Part shown: piece by piece, positions 1 to 8,097 of the stretch
Layout: every line of letters starts with the position of its first letter
Position numbering within the stretch: position 1 is the first letter of the stretch
The notes under the pieces: generated by a model
Told to the model about the DNA's origin: nothing
The model's input: the letters and a program-made list of their open reading frames with translations, nothing else
Databases searched by the model: none
From: Pseudomonadota bacterium
GTDB lineage: Bacteria > Myxococcota_A > Polyangia > Polyangiales > Polyangiaceae
Length of the DNA stretch: 64,000 nucleotides
Reading direction: 5' to 3'
Assembly: GCA_023398955.1 (NCBI GenBank)
Contig: JAEWRL010000219.1
Location: forward strand, 62,001 to 126,000
Program-made: the position numbers and the translations under genes

Positions 1-1125
1 GCTCCCTCCGAGGGGAGCCAGCTCGCCGAGAAGAGTGCGGAGGAGGGTCGTCTTCCCGCTGCCGTTGGGTCCAAGGACGCCGATGCGCGCACCCGAGCGC
101 AGGCTCACGTCCAGAGGCCCGAACAGACGCTGTCCCCCCACGCCACCGACCAGGTCGCGAAGATCCAGGATGGTCTTGCCGCTGCGGGTGAGCTCGACAT
201 GAAACGACGCCGAACGAGTCGTCTCCGGCGGACGCCGTGCCTGCGCGTGCTCGGCGCGATCGATGCGAGCCTTCTGCTTGGTGGTGCGGGCCTTGGGTTG
301 GCGCCTCAGCCACTCCAGCTCGGTGCGCAGGAAGTTTCGACGGTTCTGCTCAGTGCGCTGCTGCAGCACTTCCCTCTCCGCTTTCTGCTCGAGGTACCGC
401 TCGTACCCGCCCTCGTAGCTGTAGATCTTGCCACGGGAGAGCTCCAGGGTTCGGGTCGAGACACGGTCGAGCAAGTACCGATCGTGAGTGATCAGCAGGA
501 TGCCGCCGACGTGCTGCTCGATGAGGTACTCCTCCAGCCACTCGACCGTCTCAGCATCGAGGTGGTTCGTCGGTTCGTCGAGCACCGCAAGATCGGGCCG
601 GGTCAGGAGTAAACGGGCGAGAGCTATCCGGCGCAGCTCGCCCCCGCTCAGGGTGTCGACACGCTGCTCGGGCGCAAGGATCCCCAGCTGCTGGAGCATG
701 GCCCTGACGTGGTGTTCGAAGTCCCAGCCACCGAGTAGCTCGACCTCGTCGGCAGCCTGCTGCAACTTCGTCGCAGCGACGTGAACGTTGGCGCCGGAGC
801 CAAGTGCCTCGCTCGCCCTCGCGTGGCGCTCGACGGCCTGTTGCCAGCTGCGCAGGGCAGTCGCGGCGGCCTCGAAGGCGGTTGGGTTGCCGGAAAAAGC
901 GGGAACTTGGGGAAGATACTCGACGACCGTATCCCGGCGACGCATTACCACACCCCGGTCAGCAGGCTCGAGCCCAGCCAGAATTCGCGCGAGCGTGCTC
1001 TTGCCGCTTCCGTTACGCCCGAGGAGACCGACGCGCTCACCCGTCCGGATCGTCACCGACACGTCGTCCAAGAGGGTTCGAGCACCAAAGGATTTAAAGA
1101 GGCTCTTTGCGTCGAGAATGGGCAA
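1..1125 (-). CDS. uup: ABC-F ATPase, Uup-type (C-terminus beyond window)
   Basis: The minus strand from 1125 down to base 1 reads as an open frame of 375 codons that leaves the window. It carries a first Walker A (GRNGSGKS, about residue 36), ABC signature LSGGELRR (about 160), Walker B plus D-loop LDEPTNHLD (about 183-191), and the switch histidine in LLITHDRYLLDR. A charged linker follows, ending in EWLRRQPKARTTKQKARI, which is typical of Uup/EttA-like ABC-F proteins, and a second Walker A (GPNGSGKT) lies near residue 353. There are no membrane segments. ABC-F proteins act on ribosomes or nucleic acid rather than in transport, and Uup is linked to ribosome function and transposon excision. 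No ATG is in frame near the 5' end: the stop at 1138 is followed by CTG (1133) and TTG (1125), so I take TTG. The family call is firm; Uup over EttA rests on the linker. Confidence 0.9.
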   Translation of the reverse strand, partial: MPILDAKSLFKSFGARTLLDDVSVTIRTGERVGLLGRNGSGKSTLARILAGLEPADRGVVMRRRDTVVEYLPQVPAFSGNPTAFEAAATALRSWQQAVERHARASEALGSGANVHVAATKLQQAADEVELLGGWDFEHHVRAMLQQLGILAPEQRVDTLSGGELRRIALARLLLTRPDLAVLDEPTNHLDAETVEWLEEYLIEQHVGGILLITHDRYLLDRVSTRTLELSRGKIYSYEGGYERYLEQKAEREVLQQRTEQNRRNFLRTELEWLRRQPKARTTKQKARIDRAEHAQARRPPETTRSASFHVELTRSGKTILDLRDLVGGVGGQRLFGPLDVSLRSGARIGVLGPNGSGKTTLLRTLLGELAPLGGS

Positions 1126-1307
1126 GCTGGCCAGACTCTAATGGGGGAGTGCCTCGCAAACAATTGGCAAGGGGACGGCCCGCGCACCAAGCCACCTTCC
1201 TCCCCTGTCCGCATCCCTGGCCGGAAGCCCGTCTGCTCGCGCGTCGAGCTCGTTGCGGCGCGCCATGTCACCCTTCGCGGATGCCGAGAGACCCTCTCGA
1301 AGAGGCG

Positions 1308-1859
1308 ATGAGCGAGGAGCGCAGGCGTCGGTATCAGCTGCCGCTCCTAGGGCTTGCCCTAGTTGCCACCTACGCTGCCAGTCGCTTCGAGCCAACGCGG
1401 GAACTCGGCGGCTACGCGGTGGCACTCGGCATCCCTGTGGTGGCCGGAGCCTCGAGCCTGGTCGCCGTCCGACACAGCCAAAACGCTCTCCGACTTCTTG
1501 CGGTCGTCGTGGCTTTGCTGCTGGTAGCCACCACCGAGAGTCACATCGCCCCTGCCCTGTGGTCATCCTTGGACGCCGAGCTTCCACGCGCACCCGCGTG
1601 GCTCCTGGTACTGACAGGCGCTGGCGCCGTCACGGTGGACGTGTGGGCGGCACGCGCGGGAATCCGCCCGTATACGGCTGCTTGGGCGGGATTGGCACTC
1701 GTGCTGGCAGCCTACCTCCCGGGCCGTGTCGAAACCGGACGGGTCTTCGACTTCGTCTTCGCGGGCGCGCTCTTCGCCATGTTCCTCGGTGGGGGCACCG
1801 GCTTACTGCTGGCGGCGATGGGTCGCAGGCTCACCATGGGCCGGGCTCCGCGCCATTAA
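1308..1859 (+). CDS. polytopic membrane protein of unknown function
   Basis: A 183-residue protein with a short basic N-terminus (MSEERRRRYQ) followed by about five or six hydrophobic segments, for example LPLLGLALVATYAA, LLAVVVALLLVATT, AWLLVLTGAGAVTV and AGLALVLAAYL. It is probably an inner-membrane protein with the N-terminus inside. I do not recognise the family. The start ATG at 1308 has AGAGG just upstream; the open frame extends back to 1107, but that extension lacks coding character and overlaps the promoter side of the divergent ABC-F gene. The gene is divergent from the ABC-F gene and upstream of the pseudokinase, with 167 bases between. Confidence 0.7.
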   Translation: MSEERRRRYQLPLLGLALVATYAASRFEPTRELGGYAVALGIPVVAGASSLVAVRHSQNALRLLAVVVALLLVATTESHIAPALWSSLDAELPRAPAWLLVLTGAGAVTVDVWAARAGIRPYTAAWAGLALVLAAYLPGRVETGRVFDFVFAGALFAMFLGGGTGLLLAAMGRRLTMGRAPRH

Positions 1860-2026
1860 GCCCCACCGTCGCGGTCCAGCACTCTGCTGTGGGACCAATG
1901 ACTCTGGGGTTGTCAGACCACCGGTGCCACCTCGAAGATCCAGCGCTTCTGGCGAATCTTGGCGTTCGCGCTTGCGACGCCGTACCGGTAGGGCTACGTC
2001 CTACATGTTTAACCAGGTGAAGGCAG

Positions 2027-4606
2027 TTGGAAACGGAAGATCGTTGCGGCACAGGACGGGCGTCGAGCGGGGAGCCTCCCTTTCCTGGAAGAATCCTCGG
2101 CGAGCGCTTCGAGCTCGAGCAACTCGTGGGTCGCTCGGGGCTCGGCTCGACCTGGCGTGCGCGTGATCTATCGACGAAGAAGCTGTGCCTGGTGCGCGTG
2201 GGGGACGGATCCGAGGCCCATCTCTCGACGTTGGCAAGGGTGTTTCGTCGGGAGGCGGAAGCATCGGCCAACGTGCGGAGCGAACACGTCTTGCGCATCT
2301 TGGACCAGGGAGACTGCACCGGGTACCCGTTCATCGCCGAGGAGCTGCTCATTGGGGAGACCCTTCAGCAACGGGTCTCCCATACCGGTTCGCTACCCCC
2401 CGCGACGGTGCTCCAGTACGTGGCCGAGACCGCGGACGCGCTGGAGCAGGCCCATCGGGCAGGCATTGTGCACGGAGCGCTTGCTCCAGAGCTGCTGTTT
2501 CTGGCACGAAGCAGCGGGCGAGACATCGTGAAGTTGCGGGGATTCGGGAGCGACGCACACAGGGGGAGGATCGATCCATCAGAGTCGGGACACCCTGCGA
2601 CGAGCTTCTGCACGAGCCCAGAAGTGGTGCGCGGAGGCAACCCCAATAAGGGCTCGGACCTTTGGTCTCTCGCCATGCTCGCGACCTACGCCTTGACAGG
2701 CAAACCTCCCCTCGAGGCGAAGAGCCCAACGGGAACCGTAGTCGAAGTCAGAACCTCGATCATCGACCGCCAGTGGTTGGCTTCCGTCCTGCCTCCGGCA
2801 GTGGCCGACTGGGCGTCGCGAGCCCTCGGCAACGGAGCGGGCGCTCGCTATGGTTCAGCCACGGAGCTCACCCTAGGGTTGGCCGAAGCGCTGGGTATGC
2901 GCACGCCCCTGGTCCCCGGGAGTGTGCCACCATCCTCCGCGCCCGCCCGCATGGCGGCACCGCTGACGAACGCTTGGGCCGGCAGGGACCTGGAGCACGC
3001 TCGAGAACGGGGCCACCACCATTCACCGGTTCCAAGTCGCCCGTCGCAGCTGCGTTTGACGTCGAATGGGCCACGGCCGCTGCCAGCCGCCAGCGAGGCG
3101 GATCGCCCCACCCCAGTCCCTGCCTTCAAGCGCACCATGGTGGGGATGGGCAGTCCCACGCCTCCCGCGATGGATGCCGGCTCCTCAGGGTCCCGCACCC
3201 TGCGGGGCATGGCTGCCGTGGACTCTCAGCCGCCAGTTCCGAGCGGCGCGAACTTCGGTCGGACAATGCTGGGCATGAGCGGCCTCCCACCGCACAAAAC
3301 CGTCCTCGGCGTCGGCTCAGGTCGCCCCGAAGCCAAAGCGAGCGACGTGGGTGACTACTCAGTGTCACGGCCAACGACTCGCAGCAAGACCATGGTCGGC
3401 GTCGGCGCTGGCGTCCGGGTGCCTGCGGCCGCTCCCTCCAACGCCGTGCTCGGCTCCGGGCAGGAGCAGGGTCTTCCCATCCAGAAAAGACTTGGGCGCA
3501 CATTCGTCGGACTGGGCGATCATCGCTCCGCGTCGGCGCACGTGACGGAAGGGCGCGCCTTTCATCCAATAGAAGCCACTCCTCCGTTCACCATGGGAGC
3601 AGGGGGCACGAACGGAATGCACGGCGGCCCGCCTCGGCCAGCGGGTGCCCCGGCCTTCTTCGTGCCCCGACAATCGACGTTGCTGGGGGTCGGGCTCGAC
3701 GATGCGGCGCAGGTGGAGGCCGCCCGAGCGAACGATCGCGCGCGACGCAGCTCTGCTCCTCCAGGCCCACGTGCGGTTGGCGGGAGCCTGCCGCCGTCAG
3801 GACACGCGACGGAGGGCGGGACGGATCCGAGGGATCATAGTGCAGCGCCTCCCGAGAGCGGGGGGCCCGTGACAACCCTCAAGCCGGCCTCCAGCAGTCG
3901 CCCACCAGCGGCGAGCAACGCCCCTGGCGGCGCCGCAGCGGCCGTGCCCGCGCCCCGCGAAGCAGGTGGAGAGACCCTCTCGGGCTTACTTGACCCAGAG
4001 CCAGAAGGCCGACCGGCCAGTGGAAAAAGCTCAGGAAGACAGTTCGAGTTGCCCTCACAAAGCGGGGTCGCAGAGGCCTCTGATACAGACGCCGAGTCGG
4101 CGTCCGCCGCACCAGCGAGCGTTGTGGGTTACGCGGATCAGGTTCGCCGCCGCCAGCGTCTGTTGATCGCCGTCGTCGTGAGCGTCGTTGTGTCGATGCT
4201 GCTGTTGCTCATTCTCGCGTTGGCACTTCAGCCGAAAAACCCTCCCGTGGAACAGCCGGCAGAAGCCTCGCCGTCCAAGGGCGTCGAAATGGTGTCCCCG
4301 GAGACCACGGTTCCTAGTGACGCCTCGGTAAGGCCCCGGGGTACGGACACACCGGTCCTCGGTCGCTGGCACAACCAGCCTGCCAGCACAGAAGCGCCAG
4401 AAGTGCCCAGTCAGCAGTTCGGCCCCAGTGAGAGTCGACAAAGCCCTTCGGCTTCGCAGCGCGATGCTCAGCCGTCGCGGGACACAGGTGCTATCGCTCC
4501 TTCTCCCGCGCGGGAGCGTTCGACCGCCCCAGCGGGCGCGCAGCGTCGGAGTTCGGTCGCGCCCAGCTCGGCCCATCGGTCATCCGCCGACGGATATGGC
4601 ATCTAG
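2027..4606 (+). CDS. membrane-anchored Ser/Thr pseudokinase with repeated T-[ML]-x-G motif
   Basis: An 859-residue protein. Residues 28-290 have the layout of a Hanks-type kinase (glycine-rich loop LVGRSGLGSTWRA, activation-segment end TSPEVV, helix F GSDLWSLAMLATYALTGKPPL), but the catalytic residues are changed. The VAIK lysine is replaced (LCLVRV, Arg57), HRDLKPEN is HGALAPEL (catalytic Asp to Ala151, Lys to Ala, Asn to Leu), and DFG is GFG (Gly172). It should therefore not phosphorylate by the normal mechanism. Residues about 365-660 are a Pro/Ser/Gly-rich spacer in which a motif like [RK]-T-[MLV]-x-G-[MVL] recurs about ten times. One transmembrane helix (LLIAVVVSVVVSMLLLLILALAL, about 710-735) precedes a Ser/Pro-rich outer tail. 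The start is TTG with AGGTGAAGG close upstream. Likely role: a scaffold or sensor that binds a partner through the kinase fold or through phosphorylated threonines (inference). Confidence 0.82.
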   Translation: METEDRCGTGRASSGEPPFPGRILGERFELEQLVGRSGLGSTWRARDLSTKKLCLVRVGDGSEAHLSTLARVFRREAEASANVRSEHVLRILDQGDCTGYPFIAEELLIGETLQQRVSHTGSLPPATVLQYVAETADALEQAHRAGIVHGALAPELLFLARSSGRDIVKLRGFGSDAHRGRIDPSESGHPATSFCTSPEVVRGGNPNKGSDLWSLAMLATYALTGKPPLEAKSPTGTVVEVRTSIIDRQWLASVLPPAVADWASRALGNGAGARYGSATELTLGLAEALGMRTPLVPGSVPPSSAPARMAAPLTNAWAGRDLEHARERGHHHSPVPSRPSQLRLTSNGPRPLPAASEADRPTPVPAFKRTMVGMGSPTPPAMDAGSSGSRTLRGMAAVDSQPPVPSGANFGRTMLGMSGLPPHKTVLGVGSGRPEAKASDVGDYSVSRPTTRSKTMVGVGAGVRVPAAAPSNAVLGSGQEQGLPIQKRLGRTFVGLGDHRSASAHVTEGRAFHPIEATPPFTMGAGGTNGMHGGPPRPAGAPAFFVPRQSTLLGVGLDDAAQVEAARANDRARRSSAPPGPRAVGGSLPPSGHATEGGTDPRDHSAAPPESGGPVTTLKPASSSRPPAASNAPGGAAAAVPAPREAGGETLSGLLDPEPEGRPASGKSSGRQFELPSQSGVAEASDTDAESASAAPASVVGYADQVRRRQRLLIAVVVSVVVSMLLLLILALALQPKNPPVEQPAEASPSKGVEMVSPETTVPSDASVRPRGTDTPVLGRWHNQPASTEAPEVPSQQFGPSESRQSPSASQRDAQPSRDTGAIAPSPARERSTAPAGAQRRSSVAPSSAHRSSADGYGI

Positions 4607-4679
4607 GTCGCTCCACGGCTGCCATTGGCGCATGGATCCCCTATCCCGCGGGCGCGTTCATCTGCGCGCGCCAGTGGAC

Positions 4680-5753
4680 CTACTTCGCCTCGTCCCGGCG
4701 CCGCGCATGTTCTAGCAAGAGGTTGGAAACCGGCAGCGAGATCTCAGCCTGCCCTTCCACCTCTTGATTGACAAACTCGAAGCGCCCGGCGGTTACGTCC
4801 AGCAGCGCGAAGACCGCTTCGAGCGGCCCCTCGATACCCCCTTCCTCCATGATGGCGCGGACAATTTGGCCGTCACGCAGATCCAAGCGACCATTCACCT
4901 CAGGGCCAATGCGCAGGACACCCGATCGACGTTCCACTTCGAGGAAGGCAAGGACGCTCTGCAGGCTCACCTGTGACAGGTCGCCCCGAAGTGCGTTGCG
5001 TTCTGCATCGCTTTCTGAGGCCTGGATCTGAGCCGCTCGCAACACGGCTCGGTCCACCCGGGAAACGACGTCCTCCGGCTCCACTGGCTTGGTGAGGTAA
5101 TCGTCTACCCCGAGGCGGTATCCGACCAGTCGGTCATGCTCGCTCGACAAGGACGTGAGAAACAGCACGGGAACGCGCGCCAGAGCGGGACGTGAGCGCA
5201 GCTGCCGGACCATCTGCCAGCCGTCCATCCTTGGCATCTGAACGTCCGTGAGGACGACATCTGGAGTCTGCTTCAGGCACAGCGCGAGTCCTCCGAGTCC
5301 GTCGCCCGCGCTGCGCACAGCATCTCCTCGAGCCACGAATCCGCTCGCGGCGCGTTGAGCCATCTTCGGATCGTCGTCGACGACCACCACGTCCAATCTT
5401 CGGGTGGCCGCCTGAGCCTCGAGCTCACTCGCGTCCGGCGCCGAGTTGACGATGAACCACTCGAGGCGTTTCCTCACCCGCTCGTCGGGATCAATGAACC
5501 TCAGCCCCATTCCCTCGGCCTTACCGTCCGAACCGTCGCGAACATAGACGACCACGCAAGGGACCTGGACGTCCCCTTCACCGTCGGGGAGGTGAATCGC
5601 GAGGTCGAGCTGGCTTCCCTTCGTCAGGAGGCGGCGCGTCCGTAGGAACAGGCCCCCGCGCGACAGGTTTGCGCTGTAGGCAACGACGAGCTCATCGACG
5701 CTTCGAAAGCGGATGGCGAAACGGGTGGAAACTCGCAGTTCCCGGGCTTTCAT
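4680..5753 (-). CDS. PilZ - receiver - DUF4388 signalling protein
   Basis: A 357-residue cytoplasmic protein. Residues 1-100 form a PilZ-type domain (RVSTRFAIRF near the start, ANLSRGGLFLRT, GMGLRFIDPD). Next comes a CheY-like receiver (DVVVVDDDPKMAQRA, phospho-acceptor Asp in VVLTDVQMPRMDGW, conserved Lys in DYLTKPVEPED), and then a C-terminal DUF4388/PATAN domain (LRGDLSQVSLQSVLAFLEVE, SGVLRIG, GQIVRA). PilZ domains often bind cyclic di-GMP; here the N-terminal R-x-x-x-R-F is a plausible binding site, though the spacing is not the textbook RxxxR. Combinations like this are typical of myxobacteria and are associated with motility and development. The frame is open back to 6362, but domain homology starts at the ATG at 5753. 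It converges on the pseudokinase gene. Confidence 0.88.
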   Translation of the reverse strand: MKARELRVSTRFAIRFRSVDELVVAYSANLSRGGLFLRTRRLLTKGSQLDLAIHLPDGEGDVQVPCVVVYVRDGSDGKAEGMGLRFIDPDERVRKRLEWFIVNSAPDASELEAQAATRRLDVVVVDDDPKMAQRAASGFVARGDAVRSAGDGLGGLALCLKQTPDVVLTDVQMPRMDGWQMVRQLRSRPALARVPVLFLTSLSSEHDRLVGYRLGVDDYLTKPVEPEDVVSRVDRAVLRAAQIQASESDAERNALRGDLSQVSLQSVLAFLEVERRSGVLRIGPEVNGRLDLRDGQIVRAIMEEGGIEGPLEAVFALLDVTAGRFEFVNQEVEGQAEISLPVSNLLLEHARRRDEAK

Positions 5754-6352
5754 AGAGGTCGGCAAGACCTGTCCCTGTTCGTCGTGTGACAGCAACGCCC
5801 AGGCGCCAGCTCCCGGGTGCCTGCCGGCTGTCACGTGAGCTGGTGAGAGCCCTTGTCCATACGGCCTCCGCCCGCGGCGGATAATGGCGCCTCCGCCAAA
5901 TAGGCCCAGTACTTGGGTTCCGGCACAGCAGATGCACCGCCCGGCGGGGCACGGCCCGTTAATCGCATACCACGGCATGCAAGGGTGGGGCTCACACGGG
6001 CCGCGGGGCACGTCCACCGAACGGCCGACGAGCCACACAAATCCCGAAGGTGCGGGGCACCGAGAAATCTTGGCGTAATCCACGGAAAAGGGCCACAATC
6101 CCGCGCCACGCCGAGTGGTCTGAAGTACCGTTACGCGCTCGATGCGTCTTGGGTTCTGGCGCACATGTCCAGCTCGATCCATTGAATCGCCCCCGTAGAC
6201 ACTCTGAGAGCGTATCGCCGCCGGTCTTGCCGTCTGAAGCACGATCGGCTTTGTGGAAGTAGAGGTAGCCCTTGGGACCAAAGAGGTCGGACCGAACCAA
6301 TAAGGCCACGAGCTCGCGAGCTCTGCGAAATCCGGAATACCCTCCAGAGTCC
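5754..6352. other. intergenic region upstream of the sigma factor gene
   Basis: About 600 bases without a convincing gene. Open frames on both strands here have poor third-position GC and no recognisable protein. It separates the divergent PilZ-receiver gene and the sigma factor gene and so must hold both promoters. A short word CGGGGCAC recurs at about 5945, 6003 and 6053. I could not assign a promoter by eye. The sigma gene could begin at a TTG at 6272 inside this stretch. Confidence 0.6.
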
Positions 6353-7765
6353 ATGCCCGCACAGTCGAGCGCTCCGAATAGCTGGAGGGATGCCCCGCGC
6401 AACGGCGCGTCGAGCGGCTCGGTGCCCCCGCCCTCCGCCTACGAGGATCGCGAGCAGTCGTTCGGGCACAGTGACGATCCTGTCCGTATCTACCTTCGCA
6501 AAATGGGTAGCGTGGCGCTCCTGACGAGGGAGCGAGAGGTGGAGATCGCCAAGCGCATCGAGGCTGGTGAGAACCAAGTATTCGATGCTGTCTACGGCAG
6601 CCCTCTCGCCGCCAGCGAATTGCTCAAGCTCGGCGAGCGCCTAGCGAAACGCAAGGTGAGCATCCAGGAAATCGTGCACTGCAGCGATGAGGAGGAGGAT
6701 ACGTTCGATGCAGAGGAGGCTGAGCGTAAGTTGACGCGCATCCTCGACAAGCTCCGTCGCGCGGAGGGCAAGCGCGTCACCCTGCGCGATCAGAAGAAGG
6801 ACGCCGATCCATCGCGGTTGAAGAAGCTGACGAGGGATCAGCGAGCGACCGAGAAAGAGATCTCCGAGCTCTTGCGAAGCATGAACATCAGCAAGACAGC
6901 CCTCCACGGCGTCGCGAGAAGCCTCAAGGAACGCTACGCTCGTATGACTCGGGGCATCGAAGTGACAGAGGATGCACGCGAGGAACTGGATCCCAACGAT
7001 CTTCGAGCCACCTATGACGCGATTTGTCGGGGCGAGCGCAAGGCATCGCGCGCCAAGTCGGAGCTCATAGAAGCAAACCTGCGCCTCGTGGTTTCGATCG
7101 CCAAACGCTACACGAATCGCGGTTTGCAATTCTTGGACTTGATTCAGGAAGGCAACATCGGACTGATGAAAGCCGTGGACAAGTTCGAGTACCGCCGCGG
7201 CTATAAGTTCAGCACCTATGGAACCTGGTGGATTCGCCAGGCCGTGACGCGTGCGATCGCGGATCAAGCGCGGACGATTCGTATTCCTGTCCACATGATC
7301 GAAACCACGAACAAAGTGGTGCGCACGTCGCGCCAGCTAGTGCAAGAGCTGGGGCGGGAGCCAACGCCGGAGGAGATCGCGGCGAAGATGGAGCTTCCCC
7401 TCGATCAGGTCCGAAAGGTGCTCAAGCTCGCGAAGGAGCCGATCAGTCTCGATACCCCCATTGGTGAGGACGGCGACAGTTTCCTTGGCGACTTCATCGA
7501 GGACAAGAACACGGTCAATCCAGCTGATGCCGTGGTCCAGATGAATCTCTCTTCGCAAACTCGAAAGGTGCTCAAGACCCTGACTCCCCGTGAAGAGAAG
7601 GTGTTGCGCATGCGTTTTGGCATTGGGGAGAAGAGCGACCACACACTGGAAGAGGTGGGTCAGGATTTCGACGTGACCCGGGAGCGCATCCGCCAGATCG
7701 AAGCCAAGGCGCTGCGCAAGCTGCAGCATCCGAGCCGCTCACGTGAGCTGAAGAGCTTCATTTGA
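6353..7765 (+). CDS. rpoD: primary (RpoD-type) sigma-70 factor
   Basis: A 470-residue sigma factor of RNA polymerase. Region 1.2 (DDPVRIYLRKMGSVALLTRE) follows a short Ser/Pro-rich N-terminus, so no canonical region 1.1 is visible. A non-conserved charged insert (about 80-190) precedes regions 2.1-2.4 (LIEANLRLVVSIAKRYTNRG, LDLIQEGNIGLMKAVDKFEY, YKFSTYGTWWIRQAVTRAI), region 3 (IRIPVHMIETTNKV) and region 4 (LTPREEKVLRMRFGIGE with HTH VTRERIRQIEAKALRKLQHPSRSR). That ending is the signature of RpoD-class factors. Region 2.4 reads YGTWWIRQAV where most have YATWWIRQAI. I choose ATG 6353 because GC3 upstream of it drops to about 60%; TTG 6272, with AGAGGT upstream, is an alternative adding 27 residues. 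It may be the housekeeping factor or a close paralogue. Confidence 0.88.
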   Translation: MPAQSSAPNSWRDAPRNGASSGSVPPPSAYEDREQSFGHSDDPVRIYLRKMGSVALLTREREVEIAKRIEAGENQVFDAVYGSPLAASELLKLGERLAKRKVSIQEIVHCSDEEEDTFDAEEAERKLTRILDKLRRAEGKRVTLRDQKKDADPSRLKKLTRDQRATEKEISELLRSMNISKTALHGVARSLKERYARMTRGIEVTEDAREELDPNDLRATYDAICRGERKASRAKSELIEANLRLVVSIAKRYTNRGLQFLDLIQEGNIGLMKAVDKFEYRRGYKFSTYGTWWIRQAVTRAIADQARTIRIPVHMIETTNKVVRTSRQLVQELGREPTPEEIAAKMELPLDQVRKVLKLAKEPISLDTPIGEDGDSFLGDFIEDKNTVNPADAVVQMNLSSQTRKVLKTLTPREEKVLRMRFGIGEKSDHTLEEVGQDFDVTRERIRQIEAKALRKLQHPSRSRELKSFI

Positions 7766-8097
7766 GAATGGGCGGCGACTCCCGCCGCCCCCTCTCGCGA
7801 AGGCAACGACGACGCTGCGGCCAATCGGCAGCACCACGCGAGGGAAGTGCTCTGAGCGGGACGGCGGACTATGACGCGCTGCGTCTCTTCCGCACCCGAA
7901 CCTGGACGCCGGCTAACCCGGAGGCCGCTTCGCGCCGCTAAGGCAAATCGAGCCGGAGCGGCTCAGTCGCCGTTTCCGGGAGCGCATGACGAGGGGGGGC
8001 GCTCATGACGCGCGCCATCGGGAGCGCCTGAGGCTTTTTTCCCACCAGCTCCAACTCTTTGCAGCGTCTCCACGAACACCGACTAGACTGCTGCCTC
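7766..8097. other. intergenic region with hairpins downstream of rpoD
   Basis: Some 330 bases with no gene. It begins with a GC-rich hairpin right after the sigma stop codon. A second nested structure follows at 7792-7844: outer stem CTCGCG/CGCGAG, inner stem GCTGC/GCAGC. Just before the next gene, a short GCCTGAGGC palindrome is followed by six T at 8035-8040, a possible weak terminator. No RNA family was recognised. Confidence 0.45.
7770..7790 (+). terminator. hairpin after rpoD
   Basis: GGGCGGCG (7770-7777) pairs perfectly with CGCCGCCC (7783-7790) across a 5-base loop, starting five bases past the sigma stop codon. There is no clear T-tract, so it may act as a terminator or as a 3'-end stabiliser. 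Confidence 0.5.

Noticed and set aside
5945..6060. Recurring CGGGGCAC words upstream of rpoD
   Set aside because: Too short and irregularly spaced to call operator sites without comparison to other genomes.
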